Shown here one piece after another: positions 45,581 through 54,926 of a stretch of DNA of 64,000 nt (position 1 is its first letter; every line of letters starts with the position of its first letter). The translations under genes were made by a program, and so were the position numbers. Where the stretch lies: assembly GCF_001429545.1 (NCBI RefSeq), contig NZ_LMSP01000013.1:76206-140205 (forward strand). The letters run 5' to 3'. The DNA is from Paenibacillus sp. Soil787. GTDB taxonomy: Bacteria > Bacillota > Bacilli > Paenibacillales > NBRC-103111. The notes below the pieces were generated by a model, which worked only from the letters and a program-made list of their open reading frames with translations, ran no database searches and had not been told where the DNA came from.

Positions 45581-46528
45581 ATGCTGGATAAAGGGGAATA
45601 CTCATTTTCTACCTGCTGGAATATTAAGAAGCATTCGATTGGAAGGAACATGATAGAGGAGATCAAGGAGCTCGGCTTTCGCAATGTTGAACTGAATTAT
45701 AACGTGACGGAAGAAATGATGAAGACGATTGAGCCGATGATCGAAAAAGGGGAAATTGGCGTATCCAGTGTCCACAATGTGTTTCCTTTCATCAATGATA
45801 AGGATTACGATACGGACTCTGTTATGCTCGGTTTCGATGATGAGGTGAAGCGCAAGCGATCCGTGGAGCTGTTGATCCGGTCTATGGAATATGCAAACCG
45901 CTATGGAGCGAAGGCTGTTGTCGTACATCCAGGCGAGGTGCCTTTCGAATACAACATCGATTTGGATTTGAAAAAGCTTTACAGGGATCACGGGAAGGAT
46001 TCACCGGAATATCAAAAGCTGTGGAAGGATATGTCCGAAAGACGGGAGCGGTTGAGCCCGCTCTATACCCAGCGGATTCAAGACAGTCTGGAGGAAGTAA
46101 GCGAGCATGCAGCCAAACAAGGATGGTCTGTAGCCATTGGCATCGAAACACGTTCAAGATCGTATCAGATGCCGACCTTAATGGAGGCGAAAACGATTTG
46201 CGAAAATCTGAAGGGCGGTCCGGTTTACTTATGGTACGACATCGGCCATGCCATGATGATGGATCGGATGGGCCTGTACGATAATCTCAAGGAGCTGCAG
46301 GAAGTGAAGCGCTATATTTATGGCGTACACATCCATGAAACGTTAGAGCTGTCCGATCACTGGTGTCCTTATGTGCATAGTAAAGATCTGCAATATTTTG
46401 ATCATTTTTTGGAGGCAATTGATTTTGCCAAAGTCAAGGTGTATGAACTGAAGGCTGTTTGCCAGCCGGACGAAATTGACGAAAGTCACAGGCTTATTAC
46501 AAGTAAAATTACAGCTATGAAAGGTTAA
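45581..46528 (+). CDS. Sugar phosphate isomerase/epimerase-like TIM-barrel protein
   Basis: A 315-residue protein of the xylose-isomerase-like AP-endonuclease-2 fold. Candidate metal ligands are in VVHPGEVPF, IGIETRSRS, WYDIGHAMMM and VHIHETLE. Its substrate is unknown. Together with the two dehydrogenases it fits a pathway that oxidises and isomerises an imported sugar. AAGGAGG precedes the ATG. Confidence 0.85.
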   Translation: MLDKGEYSFSTCWNIKKHSIGRNMIEEIKELGFRNVELNYNVTEEMMKTIEPMIEKGEIGVSSVHNVFPFINDKDYDTDSVMLGFDDEVKRKRSVELLIRSMEYANRYGAKAVVVHPGEVPFEYNIDLDLKKLYRDHGKDSPEYQKLWKDMSERRERLSPLYTQRIQDSLEEVSEHAAKQGWSVAIGIETRSRSYQMPTLMEAKTICENLKGGPVYLWYDIGHAMMMDRMGLYDNLKELQEVKRYIYGVHIHETLELSDHWCPYVHSKDLQYFDHFLEAIDFAKVKVYELKAVCQPDEIDESHRLITSKITAMKG

Positions 46529-46540
46529 AAGGTTATCAGC

Positions 46541-48277
46541 ATGGACGCTGCTTATAAACAGTTGGTACACATTTATGACGAACATACAGCAGATACGCTG
46601 CAGCGGCAGGTGCTTGATCCTACATCCAAATATTACGGCGGTATCATCGACGAAACGGGCATTGCGCGTGTCAATCACCTCAGTACGCCGAGCGTTTTGG
46701 CTGTATGGGCTTCGGCAATCGTTAATCCAGATTCAGGTTATTATCATGATGAGAAACTCTTGGCCGCTTTCGACAAAGCAGCGGATTTTATTTTGAACCG
46801 CCAACATGCCGACGGTACGATATCGTTAGGTTCAACCAATTATAATTCCCCTCCAGATACAGCCTTTGTCGTAGGCGGAATTACTCAAATTTATCAACTG
46901 CTTGAGACGCATGACTGGGCGGCTGTGAAGCCTGCATCCGCTAAACTGAGGCTTTTTCTGGAGCGTACGATCCCTGCTATGCTGACAGGCGGATGTCATA
47001 CACCGAACCATCGCTGGGTTATTACAGCAGCACTTTCGCTGCTGTATGAGATTTTCCAAATGCCTGAGCTGATAGCTAGAGCGGAAGAATGGTTGGCAGA
47101 AGGGATGGATATCACCCATGACGGTGAATGGACGGAGCGCAGCAATGGCATCTATAATGCCGTCAGCGATATTGCCTTATACCATACGGGTCGTGTACTT
47201 AACCGCCCAGAATTACTAGAATGTGTGCGTCGCAATCTGCACATGATGGTGTATTTGATCCATCCATCCGGTGAGGTGGTAACCGATTATTCCGGACGCC
47301 AGGATTTCGGGCAGATGTTCGATATGGCGACTTATTTCTTGATTTATCGCTTAATGGCTGCGCATGATAAAGATCCTTTGTTCGCTGCGATGTCGGACTA
47401 TGCAGGTACCTTTATTAAGGGGACGGAAGCAGTGAACAACAATGCACTTCTGGGCTTACTGCTGTATCCTGATGCAGATATTTCCGATTTGGAACGCACA
47501 CCGCTGCCTGATCGTTATGTCAAAATGATAAATGAGCATCACCCCATCAATGAGCATTTGACGCAAATCGATGGCGTGGGCCACCATATGAAAATCGAGC
47601 ACAGCAGCATGCACCTAACTTTCGGCGCACCGCTTGTACGCATTCGGGAGCTTGATCAGAGCGTCACGATTATGCCGCAGACACCGTCATTCTTCTCCCT
47701 TCGCCATGGCAAAGTAAGGCTGCTCGGCATTAAGTTATCTACATCCTTCTCACCTGGGATAGTGAAGTTCGCACATCTAACTGCTGAGGAGGGCGTCTAT
47801 AAGCTAGGAATCGTATTGGAAAAAGGATATAACGGACCGATTCCGCGTCAATTTCTGCCGGAGTCAGCGGAGAGAGCGACACTCCGTCCTTGGTACTTGC
47901 TTCCGCATCAGCATCGGCCGATGACACATCTGCAAACTCTTGAGTATCAAGCAGAAATTACACAAGGAGACGCAGAATGGACGATTCGTATCCTTACCGA
48001 TGAGCGAGAAGATGTGTTCACGCAGTTATCCTTTATTTTTGGAGATGAGGGGACGATTAGCGGCGATGATTTCGCCCAAGCCGAGGCAGGAAAATATTTC
48101 TTGAAAAGTGGCTCTATGAAATATGCGGTGGATGAAGATGCGATTGAGATTTCAACAGGCGCTTACGAGCATTTGCTGCCTGTGCTCCGTGAAGATCAAC
48201 ATCCGACCGGTTGCAAATACGTCCATGTGAACTTGGTGACGCCGTTCGACCGGACATTTACGGTTCGCCTACTGTAG
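46541..48277 (+). CDS. Heparinase-like toroid protein, putative polysaccharide lyase
   Basis: A 578-residue protein without signal peptide. The first ~330 residues look like an (alpha/alpha)6 toroid with LTGGCHTPNHRWVITAAL and ERSNGIYNAVSDIALYHTG, where the Asn/His/Arg and Tyr could be catalytic. The last ~230 residues are beta-rich. This two-part layout is that of heparinase II/III-like lyases. The GH105-type partner downstream, which acts on unsaturated products of lyases, supports the idea. The substrate is unknown and the assignment is by architecture only. It starts 12 bases after the isomerase gene. Confidence 0.65.
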   Translation: MDAAYKQLVHIYDEHTADTLQRQVLDPTSKYYGGIIDETGIARVNHLSTPSVLAVWASAIVNPDSGYYHDEKLLAAFDKAADFILNRQHADGTISLGSTNYNSPPDTAFVVGGITQIYQLLETHDWAAVKPASAKLRLFLERTIPAMLTGGCHTPNHRWVITAALSLLYEIFQMPELIARAEEWLAEGMDITHDGEWTERSNGIYNAVSDIALYHTGRVLNRPELLECVRRNLHMMVYLIHPSGEVVTDYSGRQDFGQMFDMATYFLIYRLMAAHDKDPLFAAMSDYAGTFIKGTEAVNNNALLGLLLYPDADISDLERTPLPDRYVKMINEHHPINEHLTQIDGVGHHMKIEHSSMHLTFGAPLVRIRELDQSVTIMPQTPSFFSLRHGKVRLLGIKLSTSFSPGIVKFAHLTAEEGVYKLGIVLEKGYNGPIPRQFLPESAERATLRPWYLLPHQHRPMTHLQTLEYQAEITQGDAEWTIRILTDEREDVFTQLSFIFGDEGTISGDDFAQAEAGKYFLKSGSMKYAVDEDAIEISTGAYEHLLPVLREDQHPTGCKYVHVNLVTPFDRTFTVRLL

Positions 48278-48291
48278 AAAGGAAGGCCGAT

Positions 48292-50544
48292 ATGACGACT
48301 TATTTTAGTGAACAAGAGAGTATACAGTCTCGCTTAGGAGACGACGATAACCGAACATTGAAGGTGCTTGCGGACCGCTACATTGGGGCTAATCCGCCCG
48401 TTCCTTTTGCTTTCAGGACCTTTTACCGATCTGGCGTTTTGCAAAATAAGGATGGGATGTTTGATTTGAATCTGGGACGGAGATTTCCCGAAGCAAGACC
48501 CGGCCAATTTTCGTATGCATATGGTTTAGTATGGAGTGATGGCGAACGAAATCTGGATGTGTTGTTCCGCTGTTTGGGGCCGATTGAGTTCTATTTCAAT
48601 GACGAGCGTGCTTATCGCTCCAACGTAATAGATGAAATTAAGCCAGATGCCAGCGTGAAGCTTAATTTGAACTTTGTGAAAGGTTGGAACCGACTTTTTA
48701 TCAAAGCTAAGCATACGGCGGCGGGCTTTGGCTGTTTGTTCGGATCGGATGAAGCCAAGGTACGGATTCTGAATGTGCTTACCCCGTTTGCCGAAAGAAG
48801 TGGTCAGGCGGGATGGGTGTACTCTGCTCCGGTCGACACAGATGTATTCGAGGGCAGTCCGCTGCCAGATGGTTTGGCGTCAGAGAAAGAGTACGGGGTG
48901 ATCTGGCTGCCGACCTGTGAGTGGGGTGAAGGCGAGCTTGCGAAGCCTGTCTGCGAGCGCTTATTCGGCTTACAGTGCGGTAAGCAAGCGTACGCTTGGA
49001 CCAAGTTGGACAAGATGGGCTCTGGTGAAGAACCCTGCCTGTTGAAGGGTCATACGGCAGGTCCGTTAACCGTTTGGCTGGAAGGGAAGCAGGTATTGGA
49101 TCTTGCGAAAGAAGGCAGCTTTCAGGTGGAGGTGCCGGTTTCTTTTGGCAAACATGATCTGTTGATTCGCAGTATTTGTGGAGATAACGCGTGGGGCTTT
49201 ACGCTGCATGCCTATGTTAAGGGAGAGGTTGTCCCCTTGAGCGCTCCTCAGAAGGTTCATGGTTCTACGGATCCGTGGTTCTACCTAGGGCCACTGGATT
49301 CAAGCATTGAGCTAACCTATGAGGATTTAGTAAGAACTGATCGCATCTATGCTCAGCAATCGGACTTGCAGGGTGGGAGCGACAAAACGTATTGGCGTTT
49401 GGATGGTCCTGATGCTTGGCTGCGCCCGTATTACGAGAATGCTATGCTGAGCAATAAATGGACTGTCGGCAACGTGACGAATTATGCCCGCTGGGATTAT
49501 CCGCTTGGCGTGACCATTTATGGGCTGCTGCAAGCAGGTCGGTTGCTGGAGCGGCCGGATATTATCCGTTATGCCCTAGGACATGTTCAAAGCTGTACTG
49601 ACATGTTCGAATACTCCTTATGGGATCGTGAGAAGTACGGGTTCCCGGCGATCAATCAACAATTAGTCATGATGAAAATGCTGGATAATTGCGGCTCCTT
49701 CGGCTCCGCTATGCTTGAAGCTTTTGAAGAAGTTAAGGATCCAGGCTTTTTGCCGATTGCGCAGCGAATTGCCGACTTCATGCTCGAGCGGCTGGAGCGC
49801 AAGGAAGACGGGGCCTTTTATCGGATATGTCAGGATGAATATTCAGAGAATACGATGTGGGCTGATGACCTCTACATGAGCACCCCGTTCTTATGCCGCT
49901 ATGCGGGGATAACCAGCAGCAGCGAGGCACTGGATGAAGCAGCGAAGCAATTTCTATTATTCCGCAAGTATTTGTACATGCCGGATCAGCGCATTATGTC
50001 GCATGTATTTGATTTCAAATACGGCATGGCTACCGGCATTCCTTGGGGCCGTGGAAATGGATGGACACTCTTCTCGCTGACAGAGGTGCTGGAGGTTCTA
50101 CCCGCAGAGCATGAGGCTCGCCCGGAGTTAGTGCATTTCTTTAATGAGCTTTGCGCGGGATATGCCGGTCTGCAAGCTGAAAGCGGGCTGTGGCATCAAG
50201 TGTTGAACGATCCCGACGCCTATCAGGAAGCTTCGTGTACCGCGATGTTCGCCTATGCCTTTGCGAGAGGCGTGCGATTCGGCTGGCTCAAGGATCCAGG
50301 TAGATTCATCAATGCTTCGTTGAAAGCATGGGACGGTTTGACCCGTCTGGCCATCGACGCTCAGGGCAACGTGCATGGCGTTTGCAGCGGTTCGCGGTAT
50401 GCGTTTACCGCTGATTATTATAAAAAGGACCTGCTCACCGTAACCAATGACAACCACGGGGTTGGCATTATGATGCTGGCTGGGACGGAAGTTGTGAAGC
50501 TGAAGCAATGGCTGTCGCAGCCGCTTGAAGTGACACATCGATGA
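48292..50544 (+). CDS. GH105/GH88-type unsaturated glucuronyl hydrolase with N-terminal extension
   Basis: A 750-residue cytoplasmic protein. The C-terminal half (about 370-740) is an (alpha/alpha)6 barrel with MWADDLYMSTPFLCRYAG and WGRGNGWTLFSLTEVLEVLP, closely matching the catalytic and substrate-binding motifs of YteR-like unsaturated rhamnogalacturonyl hydrolases. The first ~360 residues are extra, beta-rich and of unknown role; the whole is about twice the family length. The start at 48292 follows AAAGGAAGG. Its stop overlaps the next gene (ATGA). Confidence 0.85.
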   Translation: MTTYFSEQESIQSRLGDDDNRTLKVLADRYIGANPPVPFAFRTFYRSGVLQNKDGMFDLNLGRRFPEARPGQFSYAYGLVWSDGERNLDVLFRCLGPIEFYFNDERAYRSNVIDEIKPDASVKLNLNFVKGWNRLFIKAKHTAAGFGCLFGSDEAKVRILNVLTPFAERSGQAGWVYSAPVDTDVFEGSPLPDGLASEKEYGVIWLPTCEWGEGELAKPVCERLFGLQCGKQAYAWTKLDKMGSGEEPCLLKGHTAGPLTVWLEGKQVLDLAKEGSFQVEVPVSFGKHDLLIRSICGDNAWGFTLHAYVKGEVVPLSAPQKVHGSTDPWFYLGPLDSSIELTYEDLVRTDRIYAQQSDLQGGSDKTYWRLDGPDAWLRPYYENAMLSNKWTVGNVTNYARWDYPLGVTIYGLLQAGRLLERPDIIRYALGHVQSCTDMFEYSLWDREKYGFPAINQQLVMMKMLDNCGSFGSAMLEAFEEVKDPGFLPIAQRIADFMLERLERKEDGAFYRICQDEYSENTMWADDLYMSTPFLCRYAGITSSSEALDEAAKQFLLFRKYLYMPDQRIMSHVFDFKYGMATGIPWGRGNGWTLFSLTEVLEVLPAEHEARPELVHFFNELCAGYAGLQAESGLWHQVLNDPDAYQEASCTAMFAYAFARGVRFGWLKDPGRFINASLKAWDGLTRLAIDAQGNVHGVCSGSRYAFTADYYKKDLLTVTNDNHGVGIMMLAGTEVVKLKQWLSQPLEVTHR

Positions 50545-51293
50545 CGACTGTAAGCAGTGTGTGGCAAATTAGTCATTTGGATTTGATCATAAGAATGGTG
50601 TTGGCGGTCGTTCTGGGCGGTTTGATCGGTCTTGAACGGGAATTGAACAATCATGCGGCAGGCTTTCGTACTCACATTTTAGTTTGTTTAGGCTCCGCCA
50701 CCATCATGCTGTTGTCGGAGTACGGATTCTCTGACTTTGTAAATGAACCCAACGTCCGCATAGACCCGTCACGTTTGGCTGCACAGGTTGTCAGCGGCAT
50801 CGGCTTTCTTGGCGCAGGCGCGATATTACGAAACGGCAGTGTTATTAAAGGGTTGACTACCGCTGCTTCCGTTTGGCTGGTAGCGGCTATCGGTTTAAGC
50901 GTAGGTGCAGGCTTTATTACCGGGGCGACGGTATGCACCTTTTTAGTACTCATCAGTCTGTATCTCCTGAATAAGTGGGAAAAGCATTTCCTAAGGCATC
51001 GCCGAACTCACGAAATAGAGATCATGATCAATGAACATCCCGGCTTCCTCAGCTTGGTTACCTCCCGTTTTGGGGAACAGGGTATCCAAGTCACCAATCT
51101 GAAGATGATGCCAGGGAGCGAATCCTCCCTCGTATTAGGGAATACCGCGAATACCCCAATGATGCACTTGTGCTTCAGCTTAAGATGTCCGAAGCACGAG
51201 AAGCTGCTTGCAGCATATGAACAAATTGCCGCTCTGGACATCGTCGTTAGGATGGAAGCTGTGAACTTCATTTTTCATAAAAAGGTGGCCTAA
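50541..51293 (+). CDS. MgtC/SapB-family membrane protein
   Basis: A 250-residue protein. Four to five membrane helices occupy residues about 15-150, with the family motif GGLIGLERELNNHAAGFRTH and GIGFLGAGAILRNG. A soluble, ACT-like domain forms the last 90 residues. MgtC proteins are linked to magnesium limitation and to control of membrane ATP synthase. It overlaps the GH105-type gene by four bases, so it is translationally coupled to sugar catabolism genes, an unusual setting. Confidence 0.92.
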   Translation: MTTVSSVWQISHLDLIIRMVLAVVLGGLIGLERELNNHAAGFRTHILVCLGSATIMLLSEYGFSDFVNEPNVRIDPSRLAAQVVSGIGFLGAGAILRNGSVIKGLTTAASVWLVAAIGLSVGAGFITGATVCTFLVLISLYLLNKWEKHFLRHRRTHEIEIMINEHPGFLSLVTSRFGEQGIQVTNLKMMPGSESSLVLGNTANTPMMHLCFSLRCPKHEKLLAAYEQIAALDIVVRMEAVNFIFHKKVA

Positions 51294-51324
51294 GAAAAGT
51301 AGGCTTGTGATTACAGCATTGTGG

Positions 51325-51353
51325 GTCTCTGATCGCTTCGATCAGAGATCTTT
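51325..51353 (+). terminator. Rho-independent terminator of the carbohydrate cluster
   Basis: GTCTCTGATCG and CGATCAGAGAT pair around CTT and are followed by CTTTT, about 30 bases after the MgtC-family gene. Confidence 0.85.
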
Positions 51354-51524
51354 TCCATTTTTACGTGGGCTAAGATGAGGTTCCTGTCCCCAATTGCTCA
51401 TTCTCCTCGACTTTAGCGTGTTTTATATCGTTAAGGAGGCAAATTTCCGCGTTCCCTATACGTTAGCGATGGAAAACATCGTTACAGAGAAGCTGCGTTA
51501 TCTGCACAAGCCGTCGGACAAACC

Positions 51525-51568
51525 AAAAAGCCCGCTAAGCCAAAAAAATGGCTTAAACGGGCTTTTTT
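51525..51568. terminator. Bidirectional rho-independent terminator
   Basis: AAAAAGCCCG and CGGGCTTTTTT, with inner TAAGCC and GGCTTA arms, surround an A-rich loop. It lies six bases beyond the xylA stop and serves xylA on the minus strand. Confidence 0.92.
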
Positions 51569-51574
51569 CACGAA

Positions 51575-52894
51575 TTAAGTATTAATTAGATACTGGTTAA
51601 CCGTCGCCTTAATCAATTCCAAACGGCCGGATTGATTCACAATGGTGCTGTTGTTCTCAAGCGCGTAAGCTTCAAGTGACTTGAAGTTGGCTTTGCCGGA
51701 CACGATGTCGGCGCCGATGCCGGACTTGAAGGAAGCATAGCGCGTGTCGAGGATGTTATCGAATACGCGGTCTTCGATCATTTTGGCAGCGACTTGCAAG
51801 CCGCGAGCGAAGGCGTCCATGCCTGCGATGTGGGAGTAGACGACATCGATAGGCTCGAAGGAAGTACGGCGAACCTTGGCGTCGAAGTTCACACCGCCGC
51901 GGCCGATGCCGCCTTCGTTCAGTAGGATTTCGTACATCGCGAGTGTCGTCGAGTACAAGTCAGTTGGGAACTCGTCGGTATCCCAGCCGAGCAGCAGATC
52001 ACCTTGGTTCGCATCAATGGAACCAAGAACGCCGTTGATGCGTGCGACGCGAAGCTCGTGCTCAAAGGTATGACCAGCAAGCGTGGCATGGTTCGCTTCC
52101 AGGTTTAATTTGAAATACGGCAGCAAGTCGTATTTTTGCAAGAAAGATAGCGTCGTCGCCGCATCGAAGTCGTATTGGTGCTTGGATGGCTCTTTGGGCT
52201 TAGGCTCGATCAGGAATTGACCGTCGTAGCCGATTTCTTTGGCATAATCAACCGCCATATGCAGGAAGCGAGCAAGGTTATCAAGCTCCAGGCCGAGGTC
52301 CGTGTTAAGCAAAGTCTCGTAGCCTTCGCGTCCGCCCCAGAAAACGTAGTTTTCCGAGCCTAGCTCTTTGGCATGATCTAAGGCTTTCTTCACTTGGGCA
52401 GCAGCGTAAGCAAATACGTCAGCATTATTTGTCGTAGCAGCGCCGTGAACGAAGCGCGGGTTAGTGAACATATTAGCTGTATTCCAGAGCAGTTTCTTGC
52501 CGCTGGAAGACATTTTATCCTTGATCAGGGCAACGATCTCGTCGAGATTCTTGTTCGTTTCTTGCAGCGTGCTGCCCTCAGGCGCGATATCGCGGTCATG
52601 GAAAGCGAAGTAGTCGACATCCAGAATGTTCAGCAGCTCAAAGCAAGCGTCAACGCGAGCTTTGGCCAGCTCAAGGCCGGAATATTGATCCCAAGCGCGA
52701 ATCGCTGTGCCACTGCCAAAAGGATCGGAGCCATTAGCGGAAAAAGAGTGCCAGTAAGCGATTGCAAAACGCATATGTTCACGCATGGTTTTGCCTAAAA
52801 TAACTTGATCGGGGTTATAAAATTTAAAAGAAAGCGGGTTCGTCGATGTGCGGCCTTCGTACTTAATCGGTTGAATGTTGTCAAAGTAGCTCAT
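51575..52894 (-). CDS. xylA: Xylose isomerase
   Basis: Converts D-xylose to D-xylulose. It is a 439-residue class II enzyme with the long N-terminus. [12 protein letters not shown] contains the catalytic His, [18 protein letters not shown] is the conserved metal-site segment, [18 protein letters not shown] follows, and [12 protein letters not shown] closes the metal site. Start 52894 follows GGAGG; the longer frame from 52909 overlaps that ribosome site. No xylulokinase gene is adjacent. It is divergent from the ROK regulator, with an operator between them. Confidence 0.96.
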   Translation of the reverse strand: MSYFDNIQPIKYEGRTSTNPLSFKFYNPDQVILGKTMREHMRFAIAYWHSFSANGSDPFGSGTAIRAWDQYSGLELAKARVDACFELLNILDVDYFAFHDRDIAPEGSTLQETNKNLDEIVALIKDKMSSSGKKLLWNTANMFTNPRFVHGAATTNNADVFAYAAAQVKKALDHAKELGSENYVFWGGREGYETLLNTDLGLELDNLARFLHMAVDYAKEIGYDGQFLIEPKPKEPSKHQYDFDAATTLSFLQKYDLLPYFKLNLEANHATLAGHTFEHELRVARINGVLGSIDANQGDLLLGWDTDEFPTDLYSTTLAMYEILLNEGGIGRGGVNFDAKVRRTSFEPIDVVYSHIAGMDAFARGLQVAAKMIEDRVFDNILDTRYASFKSGIGADIVSGKANFKSLEAYALENNSTIVNQSGRLELIKATVNQYLINT

Positions 52895-52956
52895 GAATTC
52901 AGCCTCCATAAATTAAGGAATAAATGCTTATGCAGTCATCATAGCACCAAATGAAT

Positions 52957-52981
52957 AGTTTGTAAATTCATTAAACAAACT
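52957..52981. promoter_or_regulatory. XylR-type operator
   Basis: AGTTTGT-N11-ACAAACT, a perfect seven-base inverted repeat in the xylA-xylR intergenic region. It agrees with the AGTTTGTTT...AACAAACT operators of Bacillus XylR. Confidence 0.85.
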
Positions 52982-53067
52982 TAGTTAATGCATGAAAATG
53001 TCTTTCATGTTAAAATCAGTTCATTAGAAAAGAGCGACAAAGCCATTAGAGCAGTGTGGGGGCAAAC

Positions 53068-54246
53068 ATGAGGCAAACAGGCGATTTGAATCTTGTGAAA
53101 AAAATAAATAAATCCATCGTACTACACCATATACGCACGAATTCTCCAATTTCCCGCGCACGGATTGCAGAAATTACAGGGCTGACCAAAGCGACGGTGT
53201 CAAGTCTTGTGAACGAATTGATCGAGAGCAGCGTCGTCGAAGAGATTGGTGTTGGAGAATCAAGCGGCGGGCGCAAGCCGATGATGCTGCTTTTTAATGG
53301 GACGGCTGGTTATGCCATCGGGGTAGACCTTGGGGTTACTGATATTCTCGCGGTGCTGACGGATTTAAGCGGTAAGATCATCCGCGAAGTAAGAGTGCAG
53401 CATGACAATGCTTCTGTCGAAAAGGTCGTCGAGCTGTTGACAACGACCATCCGCGGGATGATCGAAAGCGCGCCGGAGAGCGTCTACGGTATTATAGGAA
53501 TCGGCATCGGAGTGCCGGGTATTTGTGACGAGAGCGGCAACCTGCTGTTCGCGCCGAATCTGGGCTGGGAGAACGTGCCTTTGCAGCAGCAAATCGAGGA
53601 GACGTTCAACATTCCGGTTGTTATTGATAACGAAGCGAACGCAGGAGCTGTGGGGGAGAAACAATTCGGAGCCGGTAAAGACACGGCGAATCTGGTGTAT
53701 GTGTCGATCGGCATCGGGATCGGTGCTGGGATCATCATTAAGGGCGAGCTGTACCGCGGAGCGACCGGCTTCTCTGGTGAGATCGGGCACATCTCGATCC
53801 AGCACGACGGGCCCAAGTGCAGCTGCGGCAGCTTGGGCTGTTGGGAGTTGTATGCGTCGGAGCACGCGCTCCTCACGCAGGCGCGCCGCGAGTTAAACGA
53901 TGACGCTGTGGATCTGGAGGCTTTGCTTAGCAAGGCCGAAGCTGGAGATCCGACGGTGATTGCGCTTTTTGAGCGCCTTGGTTATTATCTCGGTATAGGC
54001 GTAGTTAATATTATCAACGGATATAATCCTGAATATATTATTCTCGGCGGCCGTTTAGCAAGTGCCGAGAGATGGCTGATGAAGCCGCTGCTGGCTTTGC
54101 TTGAGAAGCGTTCACTGCCGCATCCGCGCAAGCAGCTGAAAGTAGCGTTCAGCGAGCTGAGCGATCGGTCGACAGTGCTCGGGGCGGCATCTTTTGCGGT
54201 GGCCACATTTTTCGTGGAGACAACAGTTTCGGTTGATCGGAATTAA
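53068..54246 (+). CDS. xylR: ROK-family xylose repressor
   Basis: A 392-residue ROK regulator. Residues 5-65 are a winged helix-turn-helix (SRARIAEITGLTKATVSSLVNELI). The ROK domain follows with the sugar-kinase-like motif GIGIGAGIIIKGELYRGATGF and the zinc site CSCGSLGCWE. Binding of xylose would release it from the operator upstream. Start 53068 follows GGGGG; the in-frame GTG at 53056 is less likely. It is divergent from xylA. Confidence 0.92.
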   Translation: MRQTGDLNLVKKINKSIVLHHIRTNSPISRARIAEITGLTKATVSSLVNELIESSVVEEIGVGESSGGRKPMMLLFNGTAGYAIGVDLGVTDILAVLTDLSGKIIREVRVQHDNASVEKVVELLTTTIRGMIESAPESVYGIIGIGIGVPGICDESGNLLFAPNLGWENVPLQQQIEETFNIPVVIDNEANAGAVGEKQFGAGKDTANLVYVSIGIGIGAGIIIKGELYRGATGFSGEIGHISIQHDGPKCSCGSLGCWELYASEHALLTQARRELNDDAVDLEALLSKAEAGDPTVIALFERLGYYLGIGVVNIINGYNPEYIILGGRLASAERWLMKPLLALLEKRSLPHPRKQLKVAFSELSDRSTVLGAASFAVATFFVETTVSVDRN

Positions 54247-54271
54247 GCTAGAGGGGATTCCTTCCATATGG

Positions 54272-54300
54272 TTGACCGAAGGATGGCACTTTTGTACAAT
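54272..54300 (+). promoter_or_regulatory. Vegetative promoter
   Basis: TTGACC and TACAAT are separated by 17 bases, 45 bases upstream of the membrane protein start at 54345. Confidence 0.8.
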
Positions 54301-54344
54301 GAGAAAAGTGCCAAAAATTCGAGATCAAAGGACGGGAACCAACG

Positions 54345-54839
54345 ATGTTTCTACGTTCACTAATGATGTGCTGCTACCTCATGGTAGCTTACTGGGCTTC
54401 TTACCATTTCCCATCAATGAAGATGGTTTTTTATCCGACGCTTGGGGCATTCTGCTTTCTTTTTATGCACCGGGTGGACCAAATTAAGGACATTGGACGC
54501 ATCACGATGGGTGCTATCATAGCCGTGACATTAGGCAGCACCATGTATGCGATAAGCCACGGCGCCATATCATTTTTCATAACAGCTATACTTACCATCT
54601 CTCTTATTCAGTGGTTCAAATGGAACGCGGCCCCGATTCTATCCGTTTCGTTCATTCCCTATTTTGCTCATTCCGTCTCATTCTGGGCGCTGCCTGCAGC
54701 TGTCTTCGTTTCTCTCCTCGGGCTGGTGGGATCCGTTTGGCTCATTGGCAAGGTGGAGCAGTTGAATTGGTTTTCCAGAATGTCAGTGGCACTTACGCCG
54801 CTTCGCACGAAGCTGGAGCCGTTAAAAAAAGAGATGTAG
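54345..54839 (+). CDS. Small integral membrane protein
   Basis: A 164-residue protein with about five hydrophobic segments and a basic C-terminal tail (TPLRTKLEPLKKE). I cannot place it in a named family with confidence; the compact helices separated by short loops recall HPP or FUSC-like membrane proteins. The start is ATG 54345 with a GGACGGG site. A promoter lies upstream and a terminator follows. Confidence 0.75.
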   Translation: MFLRSLMMCCYLMVAYWASYHFPSMKMVFYPTLGAFCFLFMHRVDQIKDIGRITMGAIIAVTLGSTMYAISHGAISFFITAILTISLIQWFKWNAAPILSVSFIPYFAHSVSFWALPAAVFVSLLGLVGSVWLIGKVEQLNWFSRMSVALTPLRTKLEPLKKEM

Positions 54840-54869
54840 CTAGCTGGTTAGCAGCTAGCAATCATAAAC

Positions 54870-54907
54870 AAAAAGCGATCAGCAGGTGAATGCTGTCGCT
54901 TTTTTTT
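54870..54907 (+). terminator. Rho-independent terminator
   Basis: AAAAGCGA and TCGCTTTT with inner CAGCA/TGCTG arms, followed by a T-run of eight. Confidence 0.92.
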
Positions 54908-54926
54908 CATAAGAAGGAGAATATAA

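Noticed and set aside
51394-51585. Possible 63-codon plus-strand gene before the xylA terminator
   Set aside because: An AAGGAGG lies inside the frame but not before its start, and the end runs through the xylA terminator. The evidence is too thin to call it.
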